DNA of 15,242 nucleotides from Candidatus Hydrogenedentota bacterium (lineage in GTDB: Bacteria > Hydrogenedentota > Hydrogenedentia > Hydrogenedentales > SLHB01): positions 1-15,242 of the forward strand of contig JAKJDA010000026.1 in the NCBI GenBank assembly GCA_022706165.1, written 5' to 3'. Every line of letters starts with the position of its first letter. The first letter of the stretch is position 1. Positions 8,036 to 15,242 of the stretch are shown here, in pieces. The notes beneath the pieces are model-generated. The model did no database searches. It saw only the letters and a program-made list of their open reading frames with translations, and was not told the origin of the DNA. Both the position numbers and the translations under genes were made by a program.

Positions 8036-8064
8036 ATAATACTCCTCGCGGTCTTTCAGGTCGA
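8036..8064 (-). promoter_or_regulatory. Candidate promoter of the small membrane protein gene
   Basis: TCGACC (8064-8059), a 17-base spacer and TATTAT (8041-8036, five of six to consensus) lie within the 209-bp gap after rtcB, about 100 bp before the ATG at 7935. Sequence match only. Confidence 0.35.
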
Positions 8065-8144
8065 ATCGAAACGCATCATTCCCGCGCGCCTATGAATTGG
8101 GAGAGAACGCCGAATCGCCCGCTTCAAAGGCGCTCGATTTCCCT

Positions 8145-9584
8145 CTATCCCTTCACGACGCCAACGGGACGGATCCGGACGACGCGACGGGCAAGACCGG
8201 CGCGTTCAATGACTTCGACGACGGCATCGATGTCCTTATACGCCTCCGGGCTTTCTTCGGTTAGGCTGTTCCTGCTGCGGGCCATGACGGTGATGCCATG
8301 ATCAGCCAACTCGCGGAGGAGCTTGCCTGCGTCCTGCGATTTACGGGCAGCCGTGCGACTAAGCACGCGGCCCGCGCCGTGACAAGAACTGCCAAAGGTC
8401 GCCTTCATCGCCGATTCGGCGCCGACGCAAACGTAGGATCCCGTCCCCATGTCGCCCGGAACGAGCACGGGTTGTCCGACGGCGCGATAGACCGCAGGCA
8501 CATCGGGATGCCCCGCCGGAAACGCGCGCGTCGCGCCTTTGCGGTGGACGCACAACCGCTTGCGCACCCCGCCAACCTCGTGCATCTCGAACTTCGCGAT
8601 GTTGTGGCAGACGTCATACAGCAGACGTCCGCCGAGTTCACGCGGCGAAACCTTCAGCGCATGCTGCAGCGAGCGCCGCGCGAGTTCCATCATGATTTGA
8701 CGATTCGCCCACGCAAAATTCGCCGCCGACGCCATTGCCGCCAGATACTCGCGCCCTTCCTCGGCATGCACCGGCGCGCAGCAGAGCTGCTTGTCGGGCA
8801 GACGGATGCCGTACTTCGCGGCGGCGCGCACCATGATGTCGAGAAAATCGTCGCACACCTGATAGCCAAGGCCACGACTGCCGCTGTGGATCATCAGCGT
8901 GACCTGGCCCTCGAACAAGCCGAAAACGTTCGCGACGCGCTCATCAAGCACGCGCTCGACCACGCCCAACTCGACAAAATGGTTGCCCGAACCAAGCGTC
9001 CCAAGTTGATCCGCGCCGCGCGACATTGCGCGCGATGATACCGCCGCAGAATCCGCGCCGGTCATGCAGCCGTTCTCTTCGGTGGTGTCGAGATCGCCAA
9101 CGGAACCGTAGCCCGCCTCGACGGCCCAGCGCGCCCCCTTCTCCAGCACCGCCCGCAGATCCCTCTCGCCAAGCTTCGGTATCGCCCCGCTCGACCCGAC
9201 GCCCGCCGGGATATCGCGATACAGCGCATTGACGGTTTCACGCAGACGGGGCGCGATGTCCGCAAACGAGAGCTGCGTGGTCATGAGTCGCACGCCGCAG
9301 TTGATGTCGTACCCCACGCCGCCCGGCGAGATGACTCCGCCCGCGTCCGGGTCCGTCGCGGCGACCCCGCCGATGGGAAAGCCATAGCCCCAATGTGCAT
9401 CCGGCATCGCCAGCGCATGTCCCACGATCCCCGGCAGACACGCGACATGCGCCGCCTGCTCCGCCGCCTTGTCCGACTCGATCGGGCCGATGAGCCGCTC
9501 ATCCGCGATGATCCGCGCCGCCACCCGCATCGGCGGCGTCTTGGCGATCTCATAGGTGGTGCTATCAATCCGAGTGAGTTTCAT
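8145..9584 (-). CDS. rtcB: RNA-splicing ligase RtcB
   Basis: A 479-residue GTP- and Mn2+-dependent RNA ligase that joins 2',3'-cyclic phosphate (3'-phosphate) and 5'-OH ends through a guanylated histidine. Visible hallmarks are GGVGYDINCGVR (88-99) with metal ligand Cys96, GSGNHFVE (198-205), HSGSRGLG with His233, His327 in YDVCHNIAKFE, and CHGAGRVLSR (401-410) with His402 as the predicted guanylation site. All expected metal and catalytic positions seem present and the length is normal. AGGA lies before the ATG at 9584. No archease, RtcA or RtcR gene is in the window, so it appears as a stand-alone RNA repair or tRNA ligation gene. It is divergent from the exported-protein cluster that begins at 9800. 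Confidence 0.96.
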   Translation of the reverse strand: MKLTRIDSTTYEIAKTPPMRVAARIIADERLIGPIESDKAAEQAAHVACLPGIVGHALAMPDAHWGYGFPIGGVAATDPDAGGVISPGGVGYDINCGVRLMTTQLSFADIAPRLRETVNALYRDIPAGVGSSGAIPKLGERDLRAVLEKGARWAVEAGYGSVGDLDTTEENGCMTGADSAAVSSRAMSRGADQLGTLGSGNHFVELGVVERVLDERVANVFGLFEGQVTLMIHSGSRGLGYQVCDDFLDIMVRAAAKYGIRLPDKQLCCAPVHAEEGREYLAAMASAANFAWANRQIMMELARRSLQHALKVSPRELGGRLLYDVCHNIAKFEMHEVGGVRKRLCVHRKGATRAFPAGHPDVPAVYRAVGQPVLVPGDMGTGSYVCVGAESAMKATFGSSCHGAGRVLSRTAARKSQDAGKLLRELADHGITVMARSRNSLTEESPEAYKDIDAVVEVIERAGLARRVVRIRPVGVVKG

Positions 9585-9629
9585 GGGCGGTCCTGTCTCC
9601 GAAAGTATCTACTTTTCATCACTGTAGAC

Positions 9630-9658
9630 AGAATAGCACGCTGGCTTAGTGTTGTGTA
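9630..9658 (-). promoter_or_regulatory. Candidate rtcB promoter
   Basis: TACACA (9658-9653), a 17-base spacer and TATTCT (9635-9630), with TGC directly before the -10 giving an extended -10 element. It would leave a leader of about 38 bases before the rtcB ATG. A sigma-70-type match only; RtcR/sigma-54 control was not seen. Confidence 0.35.
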
Positions 9659-9708
9659 TACGAATAACCTCTTGGAAAACTTAGCGTTATAGGGTAATAA
9701 GAAAGCGC

Positions 9709-9737
9709 TGGACAAAACACGCCACCCATGTAATACT
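9709..9737 (+). promoter_or_regulatory. Candidate promoter of the exported-protein cluster
   Basis: TGGACA (9709-9714, five of six), a 17-base spacer and AATACT (9732-9737), with TGT directly upstream of the -10 giving an extended -10 element. Transcription would begin near 9744, about 55 bases before the ATG at 9800. It lies in the 215-bp divergent region shared with rtcB. Confidence 0.45.
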
Positions 9738-9799
9738 AGAGCATACAGTGCGCGGGATGTGTGTCCGGGGAAACGCTAAATGCCAGGGGGAACCATCAC

Positions 9800-11194
9800 A
9801 TGAAAAAGCGAAGGGTGATCTCGGGAGTTTTTGTTGCGGCTGTTCTCGCTGCGGTAGTGGCGGGTGTTTTCGTGCAGCAAGGAATCCACACGCGGGCGCA
9901 AAAGGGGTTGACGCTCGATGCGCTGTCCCCGGAAGAAGCGCAGGCGCTCAGCCAAACGCGAACGGAACAACAGACAGCCCTCAAACAGGGAGACATGGCG
10001 AATGCGGCTGTGGAATTGGTCGACACGCTGCATCGTCTTCCCAACAAGGGGCCGGAAGCGCTCGACGAGGCCTTCGGTGTGCTCCAGTTGTCTGCGTTCA
10101 ACGCCGCCGCATTGATGCCAGACAAGATGCTGCAGTCCTTTTTCGAGCAGACCCTGAATCCGCAAGTCTATCCTATCGACGGCGTCGTGCGCGTCATGGC
10201 GTATGAAATACTGCCCACGTACAAGGAATACCGCACGACCCGTCCCCTGGACCCCAAGGCGCTCATCGAAGACATTCGAGCGCTTACCGCGAGCGAGGAT
10301 CCTATTACCCGTGCAGCGGCGCTCTACCTGCTTTCCAACCCGTATTTGGACGAAGATTACCATCGCGTCGTCGAGACAGTAAATACGCTCGCCGGGGAGT
10401 ATCCCAAGAACCTTATCGCCGTCGAAGGCTTGCGCCGTGCGTTGTACCTGTGTCGCAATGATCAAGCCGCTCTGGCTCAGGCCGTAAACTTACCGGAATG
10501 GAACGACGCCGTCCGCGACTTGCTCGAACGCGATCCCGTCGCGCAAACGATCCGCGCCGCCACCGAAGCCTGGGGCTCGGGCGGCAAGGAAGCCGCCGTG
10601 GACGTTTACCTCCAAGTCGCGGCCGACGACCCCGACCCGCGCGTGCGATACTGGGCCTTGAACTTCGCCTCCGAGCGGCGCACGGCAGGCGAGGTGCCAG
10701 ACTCGGAAGCGGCGCGGAAACTCGAGACCTTCTGCGTCGAGATCCTCGATGCAGCCATCCAACGCGCCCAACAGTGCACGGGTTCAGACCCCGCCGCCAG
10801 CAAACTCGAACAGGCCGTGACCGAAGCCATCCAAACCGGACGCCTCTCATTGGACGTCGCGCGCGTCGAGGAAATCTACTTCAATTTCCTCCTGTTCTCG
10901 AACCGTTACGACGAAGCCGAACAGTGGGCCCGGTACTTGGTCCCTCGCGAGCTCGGCGAAGTTCCCTTCGACATGAACCCTTACACCCGTAGCGCCGCGC
11001 CCATGAAGGAATGCTTCAAATACTTGATGTTGCAGACTCGGTACATCGACGCGGCCAACATCGTCGCCACGTTCCAGCCGTTTTACCCCGGTAGCGTACG
11101 CGATGGCGCTTACGACGAACTCGCACAAAAGCTCGCCAACGATGCTGCATACGGCGTGAATGGAAAATACCCCAACGGCAAGATGGACCGCTAG
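9800..11194 (+). CDS. Membrane-anchored or exported HEAT-like repeat protein, unknown function
   Basis: A 464-residue protein with basic N-terminus MKKRR and a hydrophobic segment at about residues 6-25 that may be an uncleaved anchor or a signal peptide. The remainder looks all-helical and soluble. Segments such as SEDPITRAAALYLLSNPYL and DDPDPRVRYWALNFASERR have the D-P-x-x-R-x-x-A-L pattern of HEAT-like repeats, and other parts (EALDEAFGVLQ, YDEAEQWARYLV) resemble TPR-like helices. I chose the ATG at 9800 because GGGGGA lies eight bases upstream; an in-frame GTG at 9761 has weaker support and would place hydrophilic residues before the signal. It heads a five-gene run of exported proteins, with the next gene 42 bp away. 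A scaffold or periplasmic binding role would be consistent, but no family was recognised. Confidence 0.8.
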   Translation: MKKRRVISGVFVAAVLAAVVAGVFVQQGIHTRAQKGLTLDALSPEEAQALSQTRTEQQTALKQGDMANAAVELVDTLHRLPNKGPEALDEAFGVLQLSAFNAAALMPDKMLQSFFEQTLNPQVYPIDGVVRVMAYEILPTYKEYRTTRPLDPKALIEDIRALTASEDPITRAAALYLLSNPYLDEDYHRVVETVNTLAGEYPKNLIAVEGLRRALYLCRNDQAALAQAVNLPEWNDAVRDLLERDPVAQTIRAATEAWGSGGKEAAVDVYLQVAADDPDPRVRYWALNFASERRTAGEVPDSEAARKLETFCVEILDAAIQRAQQCTGSDPAASKLEQAVTEAIQTGRLSLDVARVEEIYFNFLLFSNRYDEAEQWARYLVPRELGEVPFDMNPYTRSAAPMKECFKYLMLQTRYIDAANIVATFQPFYPGSVRDGAYDELAQKLANDAAYGVNGKYPNGKMDR

Positions 11195-11236
11195 GCCCAC
11201 CACGACGAGAAGGTGAGCCATAAAGGGGGACAACGC

Positions 11237-12454
11237 ATGAATACGCGCAAAAGGTTTGCCTACGCTATACTGGCAGTGATCGCGCTGGTGTTGACAGCGC
11301 TGGGTGTTTTGTACGGTCTGCCGGTGAGTGCAGGCTGCGGCGGCGATCCACCTCAAACATACACTCTTTCCGTGAATAAAGAAGGCACTGGAGAAGTCTG
11401 GGTGTCAGAGTGGAAATTCGATCCGGACCTATTAATAATGGCGTGGGTTAAGATCGGTGAAGAAGGCAGCTACACTCGCACTGCTGGAACAGTTCTCTTG
11501 GTGAGCGTCGCATCGGACGATCCTTGGCGAATACACCATTGGATAGACAATGGCACACAACTTGGAGCTGGTTGCTCCTATTCCGTCACCTTTAATACTA
11601 ACCATAACGTTACTGCTGTTTTCCAAGAGACCTGCGTGTTGACGCTCGAAACCGATCCTCCCAGTGTTCTCTGCGTCTGGGGGCCAGGGACTGTATTGGC
11701 CACCGATCCCGACTCTCTCGATATTGTCCCCCGTTGTGTTGACTCCGAGCCTCTTGAATGGCGCCAGTATAGGTTCTGGAAAGACACACGGGTCACCATT
11801 CGCGCCATAGACGGCCCTTGGTTCTTTCAGCACTGGGACGGACCGGGGCTGACACAAATGCAAAAGGCCTTGCCCATCGTCCAGTTCACTCTCGGCCAAA
11901 CAGAAACCGTCACGGGCGTCTTTCAGCCGGCGCTGTTCACGGTCTATGTTGACGAAATAACTCCGGGCTCCTGCCTGTGCTGGGGGGGCATCAACTGGGA
12001 CAATCCCCTGAGTGTTGGCGGTCATGCATGGTGGGGGATAGCCGTAGCGCCGGATCAACTCTCCAGTATTCCAGCAGATCTGAGAGAATATATAGAACCT
12101 AATCGCTGGGGTTTTTACGCGGTAGGCACTCCCTATCCCTGCACCAATCCCGATCTGCCCGGCCGGATTCAGTGGGATGCTCAACGGGCGTATAACCGGG
12201 CTTTTTCGTTTCCGATACCGCTGGGCAATGCGATTCCCGGTCTTCAGAGGACAGAAGAGCTGGACGACTCACCACCCAACTACAATTTGCGCTTCTACAA
12301 TTGCGTCGACGCGACGATAGACGTTGGAGGCGCCGCCGGGCGTTCGCTTCCGGCGTCGCGATGCACGATTGAGGTACCAGGTGAGTGCGTAGTAGACGTA
12401 TCCGGGCCAGGGTTGTTTGCCTGCAATGTGGCTATTCTCCCGCGTTGGCCGTAG
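11237..12454 (+). CDS. Exported Cys-rich protein with InlB-B-like repeats and a His...Asn-Cys domain
   Basis: A 405-residue protein with a signal (MNTRKR, hydrophobic to about residue 29) ending VSAGC34, a loose lipobox, so lipidation at Cys34 is possible. Residues 41-130 (TYTLSVNKEGTGEVWVS ... SVTFNTNHNVTAVFQ) match the divergent InlB B-repeat pattern, and 133-230 (CVLTLETDPPSV ... QTETVTGVFQ) looks like a second, longer copy. The C-terminal part (233-405) contains GGHAWWGIAV with His263 and NLRFYNCVDATIDVG with Asn355-Cys356. The order His then Asn-Cys recalls permuted papain-fold hydrolases, but this is only a motif resemblance. There are 12 cysteines in the mature part, which suggests an oxidising compartment. 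The ATG at 11237 is preferred over the in-frame GTG at 11213 because AGGGGGA lies just before it. Confidence 0.82.
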   Translation: MNTRKRFAYAILAVIALVLTALGVLYGLPVSAGCGGDPPQTYTLSVNKEGTGEVWVSEWKFDPDLLIMAWVKIGEEGSYTRTAGTVLLVSVASDDPWRIHHWIDNGTQLGAGCSYSVTFNTNHNVTAVFQETCVLTLETDPPSVLCVWGPGTVLATDPDSLDIVPRCVDSEPLEWRQYRFWKDTRVTIRAIDGPWFFQHWDGPGLTQMQKALPIVQFTLGQTETVTGVFQPALFTVYVDEITPGSCLCWGGINWDNPLSVGGHAWWGIAVAPDQLSSIPADLREYIEPNRWGFYAVGTPYPCTNPDLPGRIQWDAQRAYNRAFSFPIPLGNAIPGLQRTEELDDSPPNYNLRFYNCVDATIDVGGAAGRSLPASRCTIEVPGECVVDVSGPGLFACNVAILPRWP

Positions 12455-12489
12455 AATAACGTAGCAAAAGACACGCAAGGAGATACAGA

Positions 12490-13275
12490 ATGAAGAAGAC
12501 TATGATAACGACTATGTGTTTATGTGTTAGTTTTACATTACTACATTACAATTCTTCCTATGCCCAAGAAACGGCGCAGCCGGATTCCATTCCTCAGCGC
12601 GACGGCATACTGCTTCCGCCGGGCATGGACCAGTTCGAGCGGTTGGTAGTGGATGATATGCTGTCACTCATCCGTGACTATCGTACTGCCACGCGGAGTT
12701 CGCTACTGCACGATCCAGGATTTGTCTCTTCCGAACCAGCTGAGCCAACCGTAGGGGGCGGGTATATGGTCATTCGTCGAAAGGTAGCTGACGCTCCCAA
12801 CGCCATTGACGAGTGCACGGTTGTTGCAGTAGATGATCGCCAGTATGTGCACGTGACGCGGCGCTATCCGGACGGCTCAACCGTGGTATTTAACTATGAC
12901 GCGGGAAAATGCTATGGTTTCAGTGTAAAGACATCGAAGGAAGACGGCCCCATCCAGATTCAAGCCCGTCTTTCCAGAAACCCAGCAAAGATATTGTTTT
13001 CGGCCCCGTTTGTGCCGGGGCAAGAGCCGAATGCAGTGCTCTTTGCTAAACGATGGGACAAGGACTGGCATGCGTCAACGGTGGCAGCAGCGGGACAGAC
13101 TGCCATTCCGTTGCAGGCGGTCCGGTTCTATTTGAAATGGCGAGAGAAGTGGGTGAAGCGTTCCGCCGAGCTTCCCAAGCTTCCTCCGGAACCAAAGCTT
13201 GCCGCCCCCGTGACTTCCTACAACTGGGAAGAGCCGTGGACAAAAACAGCACCTCCAGCGGAAACGGGAAAATAA
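12490..13275 (+). CDS. Secreted protein, unknown function (paralog A of three)
   Basis: A 261-residue protein with a clear Sec signal peptide (MKKTMITTMC ... SSYA, cleavage likely after residue 25). A strong ribosome binding site AAGGAGA lies eight bases before the ATG. The centre has YVHVTRRYPDGSTVVFNYDA (119-138), a beta-type segment resembling ISLTRSFPDGRYVILDFF in the next gene, followed by FSVKTSKEDG and IQIQARLSRNPAKILF. The C-terminus is Lys/Pro-rich and hydrophilic. No enzyme motif was seen. It follows the InlB-repeat gene by 35 bp. The first 80 bases of the gene are markedly A/T-rich (codons such as ATG ATA ACG and TTA CAT TAC), unlike the metabolic genes on the left. Confidence 0.82.
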   Translation: MKKTMITTMCLCVSFTLLHYNSSYAQETAQPDSIPQRDGILLPPGMDQFERLVVDDMLSLIRDYRTATRSSLLHDPGFVSSEPAEPTVGGGYMVIRRKVADAPNAIDECTVVAVDDRQYVHVTRRYPDGSTVVFNYDAGKCYGFSVKTSKEDGPIQIQARLSRNPAKILFSAPFVPGQEPNAVLFAKRWDKDWHASTVAAAGQTAIPLQAVRFYLKWREKWVKRSAELPKLPPEPKLAAPVTSYNWEEPWTKTAPPAETGK

Positions 13276-13347
13276 CCGACGCGCAGTTCGCAATCTTGCT
13301 CGAACGCGCCCCGGCGATGTCAGCAAAAAAGACGGGAAGAATCTAGC

Positions 13348-14019
13348 ATGGCTAGCCTGAAATGGGGAGTTGTCTGTCTCGCCGCGACGGCGGCTGTCGT
13401 GGTGTCTTTTGTGTTGTGGCATTGGCCGTGTGACTACGGCAAGAACACGGGAGAGATTGCGCGGTGCGCCCATGCCCCCGGGCTGACGCCGGAAGAGGCT
13501 GTGGCGATGAGAAATGCGGCGGCGCTTATCGAGAGAATCGTGCCAACGATAAAGACACGGAAAGGGGCGATGCTTGCCGCCGTTTTCCGTAGGGGGAGCA
13601 TTAACGGTTGGGACTCAAACTTTATGGGTGTAGATGTGCCCAGCTTCTCTGGCAAATTCGTCGATCAGTATCAGTTCATCCAACATCAAGCGATCAGCCT
13701 CACCCGCAGTTTTCCTGACGGACGGTATGTAATTTTGGACTTTTTCACCTATGCAGGAGACGTGCTGCCCAATGAGGGATTGCGATATCTTGTTGTTGGA
13801 CATGGCGTGCAAGCCAAGAATACAGGGTTTCCTCAGAAAATGACGTTGCGTTTTTTCCCGAGCGGAGTTCTGAAAGAGCTATCGTGTGTGCACAACAACG
13901 TTCTCGGGCGGCATCTCGCATGGGACGAACAAGGGAATCTGCTGACATCGTCGGGAGAACCTGATCCCCAAGCAAATGAGTTTAGCCGATGGTGCGAGGG
14001 ATACTTGAAAGGTATGTAG
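13348..14019 (+). CDS. Membrane-anchored or exported protein, unknown function (paralog B of three)
   Basis: A 223-residue protein with an N-terminal hydrophobic segment at about 6-25, then LTPEEAVAMRNAAALIERIV (46-65), a helical part, then beta-type segments. SLTRSFPDGRYVILDFFTY (117-135) aligns by eye with the previous gene, and the C-terminal part (FFPSGVLKELSC, LAWDEQGNLLTSSG, EFSRWCEGYLK) aligns with the next gene (FDERGLVRELQL, RAWDKTGRLVKSSG, ELDAWCEKYLK). The G-x-L / W-D-x-x-G-x-L spacing is reminiscent of MORN_2-type repeats, a weak hint. The ATG at 13348 has only a modest ribosome binding site, GGGAAG. It lies 72 bp after paralog A and 62 bp before paralog C. No function is assigned. 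Confidence 0.8.
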   Translation: MASLKWGVVCLAATAAVVVSFVLWHWPCDYGKNTGEIARCAHAPGLTPEEAVAMRNAAALIERIVPTIKTRKGAMLAAVFRRGSINGWDSNFMGVDVPSFSGKFVDQYQFIQHQAISLTRSFPDGRYVILDFFTYAGDVLPNEGLRYLVVGHGVQAKNTGFPQKMTLRFFPSGVLKELSCVHNNVLGRHLAWDEQGNLLTSSGEPDPQANEFSRWCEGYLKGM

Positions 14020-14081
14020 GCCGGAGGACCTTGCCCTTCTTGTTGTGCACGACTGCCGCAGAGATAGCAAGAGAGGCCGCT

Positions 14082-14882
14082 ATGAGGGTGACGTATTCCA
14101 TCGTCATAGGCACCACGGGCATCGTGTGCGTTGTGCTCACCTCAGGAATTGCGGCGTATCTCGTCAAGAAGGGCCCTCTCGACTATAGCGCCAATCTACA
14201 GAGTATCCGCGCCAACATGACCAAGGTGGAGTTGACGTCCGCCGAACAACGGGCGGTATGCAGGGCGGTTGAACTCGCCGAGAATGTCACGCCCCGCCTC
14301 CCTTCGCGTCGTGTCGCAGAGCTTTCCACGCTGCTCCACGGGAAAATACCGCACATGTGGATTGGCTGGTCCTCCGCCGGTGAAAGCAGAAGTATTACCG
14401 CCGATTCCGAGTGTATCGATTACTATGACCATAGCACGATAGATACTGTGGACTTTGTGCGCTGTTTCGACAAATGGAACCGTCTTTTCGTGAGCTATAG
14501 AGAGCTTCGTTCGAAAGGGGACACGCAAGGCTTTGTGTCCGATGTTGGGTTCTCGTGGTATGGCAAGGAGGACTCGTATCTGTCTTTTCAGGTGCAATTC
14601 GACGAGCGCGGACTCGTGCGGGAATTGCAGCTACGGAAAGACTTTACGCCAATCGGTTGGCGTGCTTGGGACAAAACCGGGCGTTTGGTGAAGTCGAGCG
14701 GCGCGGACTCCCCGGAGTATGCCGAACTCGACGCGTGGTGTGAGAAGTATCTGAAAGACTGCACGTGCAAGCGCGATTGGTATTCGCTGCATGTGCAAAC
14801 CCCGCTGCGTCCGCCGATTTCCTCTGCGGCGTTACGTCCCGGCTTGGCTTTTCCAGGCAAATCACAAATGGCGGTTTTTTAA
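14082..14882 (+). CDS. Membrane-anchored or exported protein, unknown function (paralog C of three)
   Basis: A 266-residue protein with an N-terminal membrane segment at about 5-27. LTSAEQRAVCRAVELAENVT (51-70) corresponds to the LTPEEAVAMR helix of paralog B. VDFVRCFDKWNRLFVSYRE (123-141) corresponds to the SFPDGRYV segment, and GLVRELQL, AWDKTGRLVKSSG and AWCEKYLK (ending about 225) correspond to its C-terminus. Beyond that it carries about 40 residues not present in B (CTCKRD ... GKSQMAVF) that look like read-through into non-coding or foreign sequence. The ATG at 14082 has AGAGG five bases upstream; an in-frame GTG at 13989 would overlap the previous gene by 31 bp. The stop overlaps that of the convergent barrel gene by three bases. 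Function unknown. Confidence 0.78.
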   Translation: MRVTYSIVIGTTGIVCVVLTSGIAAYLVKKGPLDYSANLQSIRANMTKVELTSAEQRAVCRAVELAENVTPRLPSRRVAELSTLLHGKIPHMWIGWSSAGESRSITADSECIDYYDHSTIDTVDFVRCFDKWNRLFVSYRELRSKGDTQGFVSDVGFSWYGKEDSYLSFQVQFDERGLVRELQLRKDFTPIGWRAWDKTGRLVKSSGADSPEYAELDAWCEKYLKDCTCKRDWYSLHVQTPLRPPISSAALRPGLAFPGKSQMAVF

Positions 14883-14887
14883 AACCG
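14872..14887. terminator. Possible weak bidirectional hairpin between convergent genes
   Basis: CGGTTTT (14872-14878) and AAAACCG (14881-14887) form a symmetric 7-bp inverted repeat with a 2-base centre spanning the overlapping stop codons of the two convergent genes. Its A/T-rich stem and minimal loop make it a weak terminator candidate in either direction. No better one is visible nearby. Confidence 0.2.
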
Positions 14888-15242
14888 AACGCCCGCGCCG
14901 ACGAAGGGGCCGGAGACGTTGATATTGGCTTCGTCCTTGTCGTATTCGGCTTTGATTCCGAAGTATCGGTAGCCGCCTTCGAGGAAGAGGTTGCGGAAGG
15001 GGCTGACGCGCGCACCGACTTCGCTGTCGAAGAGGTGGCCGTATTTACCGGCGTACATGCCGGAGACTTCGCCGTAGACCTCAACGGGGCCGACGGGCAC
15101 GATGGTCATGTTCAGCCCGAGCACGGGCAGTCCCCCGATGCCGCTGGCGCTTTCCGTGCGCGTTGTCGTGCCGGGCAGATATGGCTTGGACATCTTGTAG
15201 TTGGAGTCTAGATTGAACACGGCGGCGTCGACGATGGTTTGG
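14879..15242 (-). CDS. Outer-membrane beta-barrel protein, C-terminal part (N-terminus beyond window)
   Basis: Only the last 120 residues are in the window, entering at 15242 in frame from the right edge; the in-frame GTG at 15220 is not a convincing start because the frame is open upstream. The sequence alternates hydrophobic and polar residues in short strands joined by turns: LNMTIVPVGPVEVYGEVSG, VGARVSPFRNLFLEGGYRYF, and it ends VSGPFVGAGVRF. A terminal Phe with an alternating final strand is the recognition signal for barrel insertion by the BAM machinery, so a small outer-membrane barrel is likely. This supports a Gram-negative-type envelope. It converges on paralog C with no intergenic space. 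Which barrel family it is cannot be seen from this fragment. Confidence 0.8.
   Translation of the reverse strand, partial: QTIVDAAVFNLDSNYKMSKPYLPGTTTRTESASGIGGLPVLGLNMTIVPVGPVEVYGEVSGMYAGKYGHLFDSEVGARVSPFRNLFLEGGYRYFGIKAEYDKDEANINVSGPFVGAGVRF

Noticed and set aside
9593..9631. CTGTCT/AGACAG inverted repeat in the rtcB leader
   Set aside because: Only 6-bp arms over 39 bp with no further support.
9761..9799. Earlier GTG start for the HEAT-like gene
   Set aside because: It adds 13 hydrophilic residues before a typical MKKRR signal, while the ATG at 9800 has a good ribosome binding site.
13053..13346. 97-codon frame ending just before the gene at 13348
   Set aside because: It lies mostly within the coding sequence of paralog A in another frame and shows no family features; only its last 23 codons are intergenic.
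13989..14081. GTG start for paralog C overlapping the end of paralog B
   Set aside because: The upstream residues are not signal-like and the ATG at 14082 has AGAGG five bases before it followed by a normal membrane segment.
1..15242. tRNA, rRNA, CRISPR array, transposase or integrase
   Set aside because: None was seen: no regularly spaced repeats, no CCA-ended cloverleaf recognised, and no transposase or integrase motifs in any coding frame examined.

Overview
The window is about 15.2 kb from a fairly GC-rich bacterial chromosome or metagenome-assembled contig. An outer-membrane-type beta-barrel C-terminus ending in Phe at the right edge and a 3,6-dideoxyhexose/LPS-type sugar enzyme point to a Gram-negative-type cell envelope. 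The split glycine decarboxylase (two P-protein subunits) and the many exported proteins of unknown family would suit an uncultured lineage such as Hydrogenedentota or another PVC/FCB-like group. That placement is a guess and was not tested.

Left part (1-7320, all minus strand, read right to left): a TTGACA promoter, then a leader that I read as a ZTP (pfl-motif) riboswitch, then gcvT, gcvH, gcvPA and gcvPB, the whole glycine cleavage system apart from the shared L-protein. These are followed 68 bp later by an RfbH/E1-type [2Fe-2S] CDP-sugar 3-dehydrase and a polytopic membrane protein of glycosyltransferase type that runs off the left edge. Junctions are tight (ATGA, 10-bp and GTGA overlaps), so this looks like one transcription unit joining one-carbon metabolism to envelope sugar synthesis. 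gcvPA is broken by a small deletion with frameshift near 5150-5162.

Middle (7294-9584, minus): a small polytopic membrane protein with a good intrinsic terminator directly after its stop, and a complete RtcB RNA ligase with its metal and guanylation residues in place.

Right part (9800-14882, plus): five co-directional genes with gaps of 35-72 bp, each encoding a protein with an N-terminal signal or anchor and no confidently recognised family. The first has HEAT-like helical motifs. The second has two InlB-B-like repeats and a Cys-rich C-terminal domain with a His...Asn-Cys arrangement. The last three look like diverged tandem paralogs of one another. This cluster is the most likely place for an undescribed exported or periplasmic system. 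It is divergent from rtcB across a 215-bp region with a plausible promoter each way, and it converges with the outer-membrane barrel gene at the right edge, the two stop codons overlapping.
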